Shown here: positions 21,089 through 29,421 of the stretch, in pieces
Layout of the letters: each line of letters begins with the position of its first letter
How positions within the stretch are numbered: position 1 is the stretch's first letter
Assembly: GCA_018052995.1 (NCBI GenBank)
Contig: JAGPMK010000007.1
Span: 1 to 40,337 of the forward strand
From: Syntrophorhabdales bacterium
GTDB lineage: Bacteria > Desulfobacterota > Syntrophorhabdia > Syntrophorhabdales > Syntrophorhabdaceae
DNA length: 40,337 nucleotides
Direction of reading: 5' to 3'
Position numbers and translations under genes: made by a program
Notes under the pieces: model-generated
Database searches by the model: none
Told to the model about the DNA's origin: nothing
The model's input: only the letters and a program-made list of their open reading frames with translations

Positions 21089-22005
21089 TAAACCTTCTTG
21101 TTGTTGGAACCATTGCCTATGATTCCATAGAGACACCCTTTGGAAAGGTAGCCGATGTCCTCGGCGGTTCAGCCCTCTATTTTGCCAATGCTGCCAGCTT
21201 TTTTGCTGATGTGGGTGTAGTAGCAAGTGTTGGCCAGGATTTTGACCTGTCTGAGATAGTTTTTCTTAAAGATAGAAATGTTAACGTGGCCGGTATCTCC
21301 GTTGATGAGGGCAGGACATTCAGATGGGAGGGGAGATATGGATATGACCTTAATCAGGCAATAACCCTAAAGACAGAATTGAATGTGATAGAACAATTTA
21401 GGCCAAAGGTGCCTGATGATTACCTTGACGCAGACTTTGTATTCCTGGCAAATATCGACCCTGAGCTTCAATCCCATGTGATAGACCAGACAAAAAGGGA
21501 TGCCACTATTGTTCTGGATACGATGAATTTTTGGATAGAAAATAAACTTCCAGCCCTTATGGATGTTATAAAAAGGGTTGATATGATTGTGGTAAATGAA
21601 TCAGAAATTAGGGAGATAACAGGGGAATATAGCCTTGTAAAGGGCGCCAAAAGGCTGATGGAGATGGGACCGCATTACATTATAGTTAAACGGGGTGAAT
21701 ATGGGGTGCTCATGGCAGCCCAGGATGAGCTGTTTCTTACCCCTGCGTATCCCCTTGAGGATGTATTTGACCCTACAGGGGCAGGCGATACCTTTGCCGG
21801 TGGTTTTATGGGCTATCTTGCCAATATAGGGGATGTGTCACCAGAGACAATAAAACAGGCAATAGTGATGGGCTCTGTGATGGCATCATTTAATGTAGAG
21901 GACTTTGGTATAAACAGGATAAAAAGACTCGCATATAACGAGATCCGGGAGAGATATACGGCATTTAAAAGGTGTATACATTTTAGTGATATAGAGTTGA
22001 GATAA
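21085..22005 (+). CDS. PfkB-family sugar/nucleoside kinase, possible adenosine kinase
   Basis: 306 residues of the ribokinase/PfkB fold. The N-terminal [10 protein letters not shown] substrate region and the C-terminal anion hole [12 protein letters not shown] with the catalytic Asp are intact. I chose ATG 21085, which overlaps the ahcY stop (ATGA) and has GGGGA upstream, over an ATG 15 bp earlier. The overlap with ahcY suggests it phosphorylates the adenosine released there, pulling the reversible hydrolase forward. This is an inference from context; family members also use sugars. Its stop is 2 bp from that of the convergent NtrY gene. Confidence 0.8.
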   Translation: MINLLVVGTIAYDSIETPFGKVADVLGGSALYFANAASFFADVGVVASVGQDFDLSEIVFLKDRNVNVAGISVDEGRTFRWEGRYGYDLNQAITLKTELNVIEQFRPKVPDDYLDADFVFLANIDPELQSHVIDQTKRDATIVLDTMNFWIENKLPALMDVIKRVDMIVVNESEIREITGEYSLVKGAKRLMEMGPHYIIVKRGEYGVLMAAQDELFLTPAYPLEDVFDPTGAGDTFAGGFMGYLANIGDVSPETIKQAIVMGSVMASFNVEDFGINRIKRLAYNEIRERYTAFKRCIHFSDIELR

Positions 22006-22007
22006 TA

Positions 22008-24146
22008 TCAGGCCTCAATAACAGGTATCTCTATTATAAAACAGGCGCCCTTAGGGCTATTATCCTCAACAGAGATCCTCCCGTGGTGTTCAAGGATAAT
22101 AGACTGGACTATGCTAAGCCCCAATCCTGTTCCATCTTTATCCTTTGTAAAATATGGGTCGAATATCTTATCCTTATCCTCATCAGGGATACCATCACCA
22201 TTGTCTGTAACCTTTATCACAGCAATGCCCCTTCTCTGTTCAAATCCAGTTGTTATATTGATTTCGCCCTGTTTATCCCCAACAGCCTTTGCGGCATTTG
22301 TGATAAGATTTATTATTGCCCTTCTAAATCCATCTTTATCTATCCTGCATAGGGGCATCTCAGAGCCCTTGAAATTAAAGACTATATTCGGATATAGATT
22401 ATTGTAGATATCTATAACCTCTTCTATTGTGTTGTTTATATCCTCAAGGGTTTTTGTCCTGGATATAAGTGTCAGCTTGGTAAGCTCATTAACTATGTTT
22501 TTTATCTCCTCTACTGATCTGATTATTATAGATGTGGTCTCATCAAGGATATCCCTATCTTTTCCATCAGAACGACCAAGGACCTTTCGTCTTATCCTTT
22601 CAGCAGAGAGGATAATTGGTGTCAGGGGATTTTTTATCTCATGGGTTAATTTCTTTGCAATCTCCCTCCATGTGGCAAGTTTTTCAGCCCTTGCAAAGTG
22701 TGTGATATCATCAAAGGCTATTATGAAACCCTCTGCCATACCCTCCTCATCCTTTAATACTGTTAGGGATGCCCTTAAAAAGGTTATATCTTTTTTTAGC
22801 CTGATCCTCACCTCCTTCACAATGCTCCTGTTGTCTGAGGCTGCCTTTGCCTCTCTAAGGAATGTCTTCATCTCCTGTTTCAGCTCTGAACCAAAGACCT
22901 TTTTTAAGGGCCTGCCTATCCATTCCTCACCCTCTGCACCCAGTATTATCTTGGCAGCCCTGTTAAGAAGAACAATATTGCCCTTGTTATCCGTAGAGAT
23001 AATCCCTGTAGCAACATTATTAAGGATAACCTCTATATAGCGACTTTTTTCCTCAAGCTCTTCCTTTGCAACCTTTAGCTCCCTTGCCATGCTATTGAAG
23101 GCAGCAACAAGTGTCCCTATCTCATCTCCCCCTTTCTCCTCAAGGTTGATATCAAATTTTCCCTTGGCAATGATGGATGTGCCTTCCTTAACCTTTTCAA
23201 TGGGCGTAACTATTCCGGCAGCTATCTTTATACCTACCCATACTGAAAAGAAAATGGTGATTATAGTAGACAGAAACAGGGGGAGTATGAAACTGTATTT
23301 TAATATCTTTTTGAAGGACCTTGATTCCTTGAACTCCTTGTAAACTGATGCAATATCCTTAAGCCTCTGTGTTCCTTGAAGCCTTATGGTATTACCAATA
23401 AAAAAGGTACCCCTCATGGAGCCCTCATTATCATAAAGCCTTGTTCCTGATATGACAATCTCCCCTCTTCTCAAGGGCATGATAAGCCTTATGGTGTTCT
23501 CCTTACCAGACCTTATCCTTGATGAAAGGATTGAATCAATATTTTCAGGCATGTTGCTCTTTACTACATTGCCTGAAGGGTCAAGGACAGAGTAAAACTG
23601 GAATGACATTGCCTGTGTCTGTCTTTTAAGAAATCTCTCCATCTCAATGACATTATTTTCATGGAGCCCCAGCCTAATCATTTTTTTTGCTATATTCGTA
23701 CCGATTTTTTCGTATCTCTGGAATAGGTCATCGTAATAGAATTGGGATATCTCAAGGGCATTATCGAGGGTATCCTCGATCTTCTGACTAAACCATCGTT
23801 CCATGCTTATATTAAAAAAGCTGGTAGATAACACAAAAAGTGTAAAAGATGGGATAATGGAGATAAAAAGAAGCGTAAAAGTAAGCTTTGTCTTGAGCCT
23901 TGAGCCCCAGATACCCCTTTTTTTCTCTACATAATTTTTTATTATGGTCCTTGCTATGAGGAACAAAAGAAGCAGTATAAGAAGGAGGTTGATGTTAAGT
24001 ATGACAACTATGAGTTTATTTTCACCAATGGGGAGAAATTTTTTGAAGAAGGGCAGTTGAGTCTCGAGATATACAAGGAGCCCGAAGACAAGAAAGACGA
24101 GCCCTGAGCCAAAGAGTTCCTTTTTATATCTTATGTTTTTCATCAT
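22008..24146 (-). CDS. ntrY: NtrY-like membrane sensor histidine kinase
   Basis: 712 residues. Three N-terminal membrane segments (about 12-28, 43-67, 88-110) are followed by an extracytoplasmic region (about 115-280) and a fourth segment (284-312). Then come HAMP (312-365), PAS (370-480), HisKA with phospho-accepting His502 in T-H-E-I-K-N-P-L-T-P, and an ATPase domain with N-A-A-K-A-V and G-T-G-L-G-L-S. This is the NtrY architecture, linked in other bacteria to nitrogen or redox control with the NtrX regulator. No response regulator is adjacent, which is unusual. The start (ATG-ATG) lies inside the decayed pgeF-like frame. Confidence 0.9.
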   Translation of the reverse strand: MMKNIRYKKELFGSGLVFLVFGLLVYLETQLPFFKKFLPIGENKLIVVILNINLLLILLLLFLIARTIIKNYVEKKRGIWGSRLKTKLTFTLLFISIIPSFTLFVLSTSFFNISMERWFSQKIEDTLDNALEISQFYYDDLFQRYEKIGTNIAKKMIRLGLHENNVIEMERFLKRQTQAMSFQFYSVLDPSGNVVKSNMPENIDSILSSRIRSGKENTIRLIMPLRRGEIVISGTRLYDNEGSMRGTFFIGNTIRLQGTQRLKDIASVYKEFKESRSFKKILKYSFILPLFLSTIITIFFSVWVGIKIAAGIVTPIEKVKEGTSIIAKGKFDINLEEKGGDEIGTLVAAFNSMARELKVAKEELEEKSRYIEVILNNVATGIISTDNKGNIVLLNRAAKIILGAEGEEWIGRPLKKVFGSELKQEMKTFLREAKAASDNRSIVKEVRIRLKKDITFLRASLTVLKDEEGMAEGFIIAFDDITHFARAEKLATWREIAKKLTHEIKNPLTPIILSAERIRRKVLGRSDGKDRDILDETTSIIIRSVEEIKNIVNELTKLTLISRTKTLEDINNTIEEVIDIYNNLYPNIVFNFKGSEMPLCRIDKDGFRRAIINLITNAAKAVGDKQGEINITTGFEQRRGIAVIKVTDNGDGIPDEDKDKIFDPYFTKDKDGTGLGLSIVQSIILEHHGRISVEDNSPKGACFIIEIPVIEA

Positions 24147-24445
24147 TTACCCACACCAATAAGACAGGATTAATTTGTCCTTCGTCCCCACCATATTTTT
24201 TTTGCAACCACTATACAGTCGCCTCTATGCGGTCTGAAATCATCTTTTGTGACATGGGTTTTATCGCTGTGCCCCTGGTTGATGATTATAGGATCTTTTA
24301 ATCCAAAGGGATTTAGGAAATAGGTCTTATCAATGGAGACAACAGGGGATAGGGTTGTAAAAAATCCATACATAAGCCTTTTTTCCCCTATCCCAGGGAT
24401 ATAGCAATAAGGCAAATCGCCTCTATGTCTTAACTGGTATGTCAT
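24124..24445 (-). pseudogene. Decayed laccase-domain (PgeF/YfiH-like) gene remnant
   Basis: From ATG 24445 the frame encodes 91 residues with features of the PgeF N-terminal half: M-Y-G-F-F-T-T, then I-N-Q-G-H-S-D (family Q-V-H-G) and R-G-D-C-I-V-V (family D-A-L-V-T). It breaks after a run of eight A on the coding strand (24196-24203). A shift of one base there restores a frame reading Y-G-G-D-E-G-Q-I-N-P-V-L-L-V-W-V-N-D to a stop at 24124. This resembles the A-D-C-V-P-I-L-L-V strand, with the catalytic Cys lost. The remaining C-terminal 150 or so residues are absent and the region between F-F-T-T and Q-G-H is short. The identification is mine from motif order and is tentative. Confidence 0.45.
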
Positions 24446-24456
24446 TATTTTTAATG

Positions 24457-24485
24457 ATTATAGCAGGTTAAGGCCTTAAGGACAA
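24457..24485 (-). promoter_or_regulatory. Promoter with a palindrome in its spacer, upstream of pgeF remnant and ntrY
   Basis: Minus strand: TTGTCC (24480-24485), a 17-nt spacer, and perfect TATAAT (24457-24462). The 12-nt perfect palindrome TTAAGGCCTTAA (24468-24479) fills the spacer directly next to the -35 box, a classic operator position. Start of transcription would be near 24450, just before the remnant ATG, so it probably now drives the NtrY-like kinase. Confidence 0.5.
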
Positions 24486-24635
24486 CATATAAGACAAAGA
24501 ATCTATTAAAATATATCGAACGCCGTTTATGAGCGTAAAGGTCGAGATGTAGATATATAGTGCCCATAGATATTGCCGGTTTAGGCCTAATGCTGTAGTA
24601 TCATTATTGTTGTGTCTATAGTGGGGTTAGACTTG

Positions 24636-24651
24636 GGACAAGGTTTTGTCC
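24636..24651. repeat. Short hairpin in the 24446-24704 gap
   Basis: GGACAA (24636-24641) and TTGTCC (24646-24651) form a perfect 6-bp stem with a 4-nt loop downstream of the calcium-loop protein gene (minus strand). There is no T-tract on either side, so it is not a convincing intrinsic terminator. I see no gene in the rest of this 259-bp gap. Confidence 0.3.
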
Positions 24652-24704
24652 AGGTTTATGGGGGATTATTTTCCTGTGTTTGAAGGCATTTAAGGGTCCT
24701 TATA

Positions 24705-25700
24705 CTATACAAACAGATTTACTCTGTGAAAATGTGACGCATCTCCGTTTTCAAAGAGAAAGATACCTGAATCAAGGATGTCCCCATAGGGGCGGTCTAA
24801 ACCCTTAATCTGGAAAGGCGTGCTAATAGATGTAAGACATATAGCGCCAATGCCCTTATCCTTTAATGTTGTTATGGTGTCATTGCCAGCCTCATCTCTT
24901 TCCCATACTGATAATCTTGCAAAGATTTTATCTGCCTCGTCGATCCATCCATTTCCGTCGTTATCATACAAAGCCAGTTCTGCTATAGCGTTGCCGCTTT
25001 TCGTCCCTATAACCTCCCCTCCGTCATTTATCCTTCCGTCATTATTCTCATCAATCACGACAATGCCACTACCTTTTTTGACAAAGTGTATCTTATCAGT
25101 AGCCCCATCTGCATCTATGTCAAAATCAATGGTGCTGTCAGATAGCCCACTGAAGATGCCCGAGAGGTTTAAAACCAAAGGGTCTTTGCCCTGAATATGT
25201 GTATTTATGGATATGTCTGCTTCATAGGAAGTGCGGTTAAGCCTTAATGAGAAATTGAAATTATATGTTTTGCCTTCGCTGGTTGTAACAGTGCCCTGCA
25301 TCGAGATACCGACATCCTCTTTTTCAAATCTTTCTGTAAAATTAATATCTGTTATCTCATATTGTTCTGACGGACCCTCCTGTGTTGAGGCGGTATTTTC
25401 AGGAGACTTTCTAACAAAGGCATGTGTTGGTATCCTTATCCCGAACATAGCCTCTATAAGAAAGCGTGCGATTCTCTGTTTTTCTGTTACAAAATCGTTT
25501 TCAGAATATTCAGCAAAAACCCCTTCTGTTTTAGTATTTTGATTGATGGGCTTGAAGGATGTAATATCAACCGTATCCCTTTGGATAATTGGCCTTACTA
25601 TGGTGATACGGGTGTTTTTCTGACTCGATGAGGCATTGTATTGTGATGATAATTTGACTAAAGAATCCTCTATTCTCATTCTGATTATTTTATCGGCCAC
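24705..25700 (-). CDS. Calcium-loop (EF-hand-like/VCBS-like) protein of unknown function
   Basis: 331 residues. The C-terminal half resembles a widespread proteobacterial domain, also seen in RTX-associated proteins, built on Asp/Asn/Gly loops: D-I-D-A-D-G-A-T-D near 195-203, D-E-N-N-D-G-R-I-N-D-G-G-E near 217-229 and D-N-D-G-N-G-W-I-D-E near 245-254. It closes with a G-I-G-A-I-C-L segment and a D-S-G-I-F-L-F ending. The N-terminal 90 residues are polar, with an I-A-R-F-L-I-E-A-M-F helix. No signal peptide is visible, so it would be cytosolic or exported without one. Calcium binding is inferred from the loops; the function is unknown. It follows acdB by 61 bp on the same strand. Confidence 0.75.
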   Translation of the reverse strand: MADKIIRMRIEDSLVKLSSQYNASSSQKNTRITIVRPIIQRDTVDITSFKPINQNTKTEGVFAEYSENDFVTEKQRIARFLIEAMFGIRIPTHAFVRKSPENTASTQEGPSEQYEITDINFTERFEKEDVGISMQGTVTTSEGKTYNFNFSLRLNRTSYEADISINTHIQGKDPLVLNLSGIFSGLSDSTIDFDIDADGATDKIHFVKKGSGIVVIDENNDGRINDGGEVIGTKSGNAIAELALYDNDGNGWIDEADKIFARLSVWERDEAGNDTITTLKDKGIGAICLTSISTPFQIKGLDRPYGDILDSGIFLFENGDASHFHRVNLFV

Positions 25701-25761
25701 ATCGCTGTGTTACTTAAATCCCATTAATGCAACTATCTGTTGTTGGTCTAATCTCACAAGA

Positions 25762-26421
25762 TTAAAGGCAATCAAACTCCTCTGTTATCCTTGCATCGCA
25801 TATATGGATGCCTGCATTAGAGGTAAAGACAGGGTTCATATCCACCTCTTTGATGGAGCCGTGTTTTATAATAAGCCGTGAAACCTTGAGAAGGAGGTCC
25901 TCTAGAAGGGCTATATTGATACCCTTCTGACGGGGACTGGTAAGTATCCTATAGGCTGCTAATTCCTCTATCATATCTCTTGCATCAGCTTTTTCAATAG
26001 GGATTAAGCGGAACGATACATCTTTTATTGCCTCAACAAATATGCCCCCAAGTCCTAACATGATAACAGGTCCAAACTGTTGGTCCCTATGGACACCAAC
26101 TATTAGTTCAATACCGGCACCAAGTCTCTGGACCATTACACCATCAAGGGGTTTTCCAGGATTTGCAGATCTGAATTTTTCCACAAGATCAGCGAATGCC
26201 TCCTGCGCCTCCAATGGGTTATTTAATGGATACCTTACCCCTTCTATCTCTGTCTTGTGGATAGCGTAAGGCGAGCAGATCTTTAGTGCCACAGGGAAAC
26301 CTATCTCAGAGGCGATTCGTGCTGCTTCAGCCTCATCTTTTGTCATCCTACTTGTGAGGACAGGAAATCCCTCCTGCTCAAGAAAATGGATGGCATCCAC
26401 GCCAAGTATTATTCTCTCCAT
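25762..26421 (-). CDS. acdB: ADP-forming acyl-CoA synthetase, beta (ATP-grasp) subunit
   Basis: 219 residues from ATG 26421, which has GGAGAGAGA upstream; an open frame extends 41 codons further but runs into the alpha-subunit gene and reads as nonsense there. The ATP-grasp_5 fold is shown by L-E-Q-E-G-F-P-V-L, the phospho-His segment S-P-Y-A-I-H-K-T-E-I-E-G-V (His55) and the E-L-I-V-G-V-H-R-D-Q-Q-F-G-P-V-I-M-L-G run. With the alpha subunit it makes ATP from ADP, phosphate and an acyl-CoA, releasing acid. Substrate range (acetate, branched or aryl acids) cannot be told. The subunits are separate as in archaeal ACD, not fused. Overlaps acdA by 13 bp. Confidence 0.88.
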   Translation of the reverse strand: MERIILGVDAIHFLEQEGFPVLTSRMTKDEAEAARIASEIGFPVALKICSPYAIHKTEIEGVRYPLNNPLEAQEAFADLVEKFRSANPGKPLDGVMVQRLGAGIELIVGVHRDQQFGPVIMLGLGGIFVEAIKDVSFRLIPIEKADARDMIEELAAYRILTSPRQKGINIALLEDLLLKVSRLIIKHGSIKEVDMNPVFTSNAGIHICDARITEEFDCL

Positions 26422-27818
26422 AGTTCTCTCTCCATCATAAGGTGTGCCCTCCACAGATTTGCCATAGCCCTTGCAGCCCTCTCTGGTGTATGGATAATAG
26501 CAACACCCTTTTGACCATCCATCTTTTCTATGTCCTCGTCCCATACGCCAGGGGGTGCTGTAAAACAGCAGATAACAGGTTTTTTAAACGCCTCGACCTC
26601 CCTAAGAAGCCCTGCCATCCTCCTCGTCAATTCTAGATTAGCCGATGCAAACATGGCGATGAAAATAACACCATCGGTCTCATTATCATCAAGAACCGCC
26701 TCAAGGATATCTAGCATTGTCTCAGGGCTATACCATGCAGGGCCCATATCTACAGGGTTTGTCCTAATTGCCACAGGCGGTAGGAGCTCATTGATTTTTT
26801 CCTGTGTCTTCGAGGAAAATCGGGAAAGCCTTAATCCATGTTTTTCCAGGGCATCTGCGGCAATAATACCAGGGCCTGCCTGACCTGACAGGATTGCAAT
26901 CTTAGGTCCCTTAGCGGATGCACATATATCAAGTGTTTTTGCAGTGTCGATAAGTTCCTCGGCTGAGGTGACCTCAAGAATAAATGACTGTCGTAGTGCC
27001 CCCCTCCAGATACTATAGTTGCCTGCCAGGGACCCTGTATGAAATCTGCTTGCGCTGTCACCTTTTTCACTCTTGCCTGCCTTGAATGCGATTACTGGCT
27101 TTTTTAATCCCCCCTGTCTTACTATCTCAAAAAGCCTTCTCGGTTCATCAATGCCCTCAATATAGAGGGCTATAACCCTTGTGGAGTCATCTTCCTCAAG
27201 AAAATATTTTAAAGCCTCAGGAAAATCAATATTCACACGGTTTCCAAGGCTCATAAGCTTTGCCATCCCCAGTCTCTCCTCCATGGCAAGAAACCCACAG
27301 AGATGGCAAAAACCACCACTCTGGCTTATCAGTGTTACACCACCTTTTTTAATGAGTGAGAATTCATATGTGAATGATGCATTCACATCATCGGTAAGGT
27401 TTACAAAACCAAAGGTATTAGGGCCTATAATGGGCATCCCATATCTATTGGCTATATCTTTTATCTCCAGTTCCAGTAATCCCCCCCTTTCATCCTCGAT
27501 CTCCTTATATCCTGCTGTGATGAGGACTATGCCCTTTACCATCTTTCTGCCGCATTCGTGTAATACCGAGGAAACTATTGGCGCCGGCACAACGATAATA
27601 CCAAGGTCTATCTCATAGGGGATAGTCTCAATATTTGGATATGTCTTTATGCCCCAGAGCGTATCTGTCTTTGGATTTACTGGATAGATGGAGCCCCTGT
27701 AACCACCCTTTACAAGGCTTTTCATCACATGGAACCCCAGTTTGTCAAAGCTGTTTGATGCGCCTATGATAGCCACAGATTCAGGAGAAAATAGATTTTT
27801 AAGCCTCTCTTTCAACAC
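26409..27818 (-). CDS. acdA: ADP-forming acyl-CoA synthetase, alpha (CoA-binding) subunit
   Basis: 469 residues. The CoA-binding Rossmann domain opens with S-V-A-I-I-G-A-S and contains G-Y-R-G-S-I-Y-P-V-N-P. G-P-N-T-F-G (132-137) and S-Q-S-G-G-F follow. The phosphohistidine is probably His260 in R-F-H-T-G-S-L-A-G. Succinyl-CoA-synthetase-like flavodoxin domains complete it. The start is GTG (27816-27818) with a weak GAGAAAG site. The gene lies 26 bp downstream of a PAS histidine kinase gene and overlaps acdB, so kinase and synthetase appear to form one transcription unit. Confidence 0.88.
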   Translation of the reverse strand: MLKERLKNLFSPESVAIIGASNSFDKLGFHVMKSLVKGGYRGSIYPVNPKTDTLWGIKTYPNIETIPYEIDLGIIVVPAPIVSSVLHECGRKMVKGIVLITAGYKEIEDERGGLLELEIKDIANRYGMPIIGPNTFGFVNLTDDVNASFTYEFSLIKKGGVTLISQSGGFCHLCGFLAMEERLGMAKLMSLGNRVNIDFPEALKYFLEEDDSTRVIALYIEGIDEPRRLFEIVRQGGLKKPVIAFKAGKSEKGDSASRFHTGSLAGNYSIWRGALRQSFILEVTSAEELIDTAKTLDICASAKGPKIAILSGQAGPGIIAADALEKHGLRLSRFSSKTQEKINELLPPVAIRTNPVDMGPAWYSPETMLDILEAVLDDNETDGVIFIAMFASANLELTRRMAGLLREVEAFKKPVICCFTAPPGVWDEDIEKMDGQKGVAIIHTPERAARAMANLWRAHLMMERELWRE

Positions 27819-27844
27819 GTCTTTCTCTGTTATCTATGTTTAAG

Positions 27845-28978
27845 CTATTCATTGTGTATAATCTCGTTAAGATTTTTAGGGATAGAAAACCAGAATCTGC
27901 TCCCTTTTCCTAGTTGACTATCCACTGATATTATCCCGTGATGAGCCTCTATTATAGCCCTTGCAATAGATAGCCCAAGGCCTGAACCATCACCATCCCT
28001 GTTGACCCTGCAGAATGCATCAAAAATATAGGGGATATCCTTTTCATGGATCCCTATGCCTGTATCTATGACCTCAACGATGGCGCTATCACCCTTACAG
28101 TCTAATCTAACGGTAATTATACCCCCCCTACCAGTATATTTCACCGCGTTGTCTATGAGATTCGATAAAACCCTATCTATCATACCCCCATCAGCGTATA
28201 TAATATGACTCTCTTCCCTGTTGTAATCAAAAAAGATACGAATCCCCTTTTTTTCTGCCTCTATCCTGACCATCTCAATTTGTCTTTCTATGCCTTCTTT
28301 AATGTTATAGAGTAAAAGCACAGGCTTGTATTCTTTTATGTCGAGTCTTGAAAAATCGAGAAAATCAGCGATAAGTCTCTGAAGCTTTTTTGTTGCCCTT
28401 TCTATGATAGCTATGTAATCTTTTTGTTTTTCAGTGAGAGAACCGGCTTTTTCTAATAAAAGCCTTTTCAAAAACCCCTCTGTAGCAACAATAGGGTTCT
28501 TCATATCATGGGCAAACATGGATAGTAGGTTTTTTCTCTCCTTTTCAAACCTCTTTATCTTTGTTATATCTCTAATAAGTTCTGCACCCCCTACAAACTT
28601 ACCATGGATGTCATAAAGGGGAAACGACACGACAACCACACTGATTATGCTACTATTTTTTCTTTTTAACTCTGTCTCAGTGGCAATAGAGTCGGTGTGT
28701 TTTTCAAACAAATCTTTAAATATAGGACAGGATTCTTTTGCATCTGAGCCATGTATTATCTGAAAGTGTGGCCTCCCTATAACCTCATCCTTTGTATAGC
28801 CTGTCAGTTCCTCTGCCACATGGTTAAAATCCTGGACATTACCTTCTTTATCAAGGAGGATAAGCCCTATAGGCAGATTATCAATTATCATCTTGTGTAT
28901 ATGAGGACTGGATAATGGCGAGCCGCTGTTTTCGTTTTTATTATTATTGAGCCTCTTTCTATCCACCTTTTTCCTCAT
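27845..28978 (-). CDS. Soluble PAS-domain sensor histidine kinase
   Basis: 377 residues, no membrane segment, so cytosolic. A PAS domain spans about 25-145 (L-P-I-G-L-I-L-L-D, then G-Y-T-K-D-E-V-I-G) and contains a Cys in K-E-S-C-P-I-F. A HisKA domain carries His157 in F-A-H-D-M-K-N-P-I. The ATPase domain has N-L-I-D-N-A-V-K-Y, D-T-G-I-G-I and G-S-G-L-G-L-S. No response regulator is nearby. It precedes the ADP-forming acyl-CoA synthetase genes by 26 bp, suggesting it senses something linked to that metabolism. No clear ribosome-binding site is visible at the chosen ATG. Confidence 0.88.
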   Translation of the reverse strand: MRKKVDRKRLNNNKNENSGSPLSSPHIHKMIIDNLPIGLILLDKEGNVQDFNHVAEELTGYTKDEVIGRPHFQIIHGSDAKESCPIFKDLFEKHTDSIATETELKRKNSSIISVVVVSFPLYDIHGKFVGGAELIRDITKIKRFEKERKNLLSMFAHDMKNPIVATEGFLKRLLLEKAGSLTEKQKDYIAIIERATKKLQRLIADFLDFSRLDIKEYKPVLLLYNIKEGIERQIEMVRIEAEKKGIRIFFDYNREESHIIYADGGMIDRVLSNLIDNAVKYTGRGGIITVRLDCKGDSAIVEVIDTGIGIHEKDIPYIFDAFCRVNRDGDGSGLGLSIARAIIEAHHGIISVDSQLGKGSRFWFSIPKNLNEIIHNE

Positions 28979-29421
28979 AAAATAGGGTCAGCATAACGAT
29001 TAGGTTTTTTAAAATCTCTTGAATTTTTATTGCCACATTAATTTTCCTTTTTTTTGATAAGCACTGTCAAGGCTTTTATTGATATTCTTTTATGAAAAGA
29101 GATATTTTGTAACCCCCTTTTATGCATCATAAAGCATTTTGTATAGGATGCAAAACTGCCTGAAAACAGGCGGCTACATTATAAAGCATTTAAGGCATGG
29201 CACGGGGCAATGCCAATGTTTTAGATTAGTGGCAACAAAAAGGATATTTGCCCTGTGATACCTGATGTCTGGATTGACATGAGGTTTTTGCACTATCTCC
29301 TTTTAGGAAATTTCTTGACATCCACAGTAGAATAAAAGGAAAATTATCAAGAAAACGATCTTGTAAAAAATTATATGGAAAACAGTTGACGAAACCTTTT
29401 GCATAAAAGGGGTGAGGATCT
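28979..29421. other. 443-bp non-coding stretch between divergent kinase and cutA genes
   Basis: I see no convincing gene. A TTGACA-like box facing left (29065-29070) could belong to the kinase operon, though its -10 is poor. A TTGACA (29315-29320) facing right could belong to cutA, again with a weak -10. A 7-bp hairpin lies at 29156-29173 and an 11-nt direct repeat ATAAAGCATTT occurs at 29129-29139 and 29181-29191. TGCATC/GATGCA arms enclose the first copy. A 73-codon minus-strand frame at 29226-29447 looks spurious. Confidence 0.35.

Noticed and set aside
26422-26544. Upstream extension of acdB by 41 codons
   Set aside because: The extension lies wholly inside acdA in another frame and reads as Cys/Tyr-rich nonsense; ATG 26421 has a good ribosome-binding site and gives the family N-terminus.
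29190-29215. Sigma-54 promoter (TGGCACGGGGCAATGCC)
   Set aside because: The -24 half fits but the -12 position reads AATG instead of TTGC, and no gene starts at a suitable distance.
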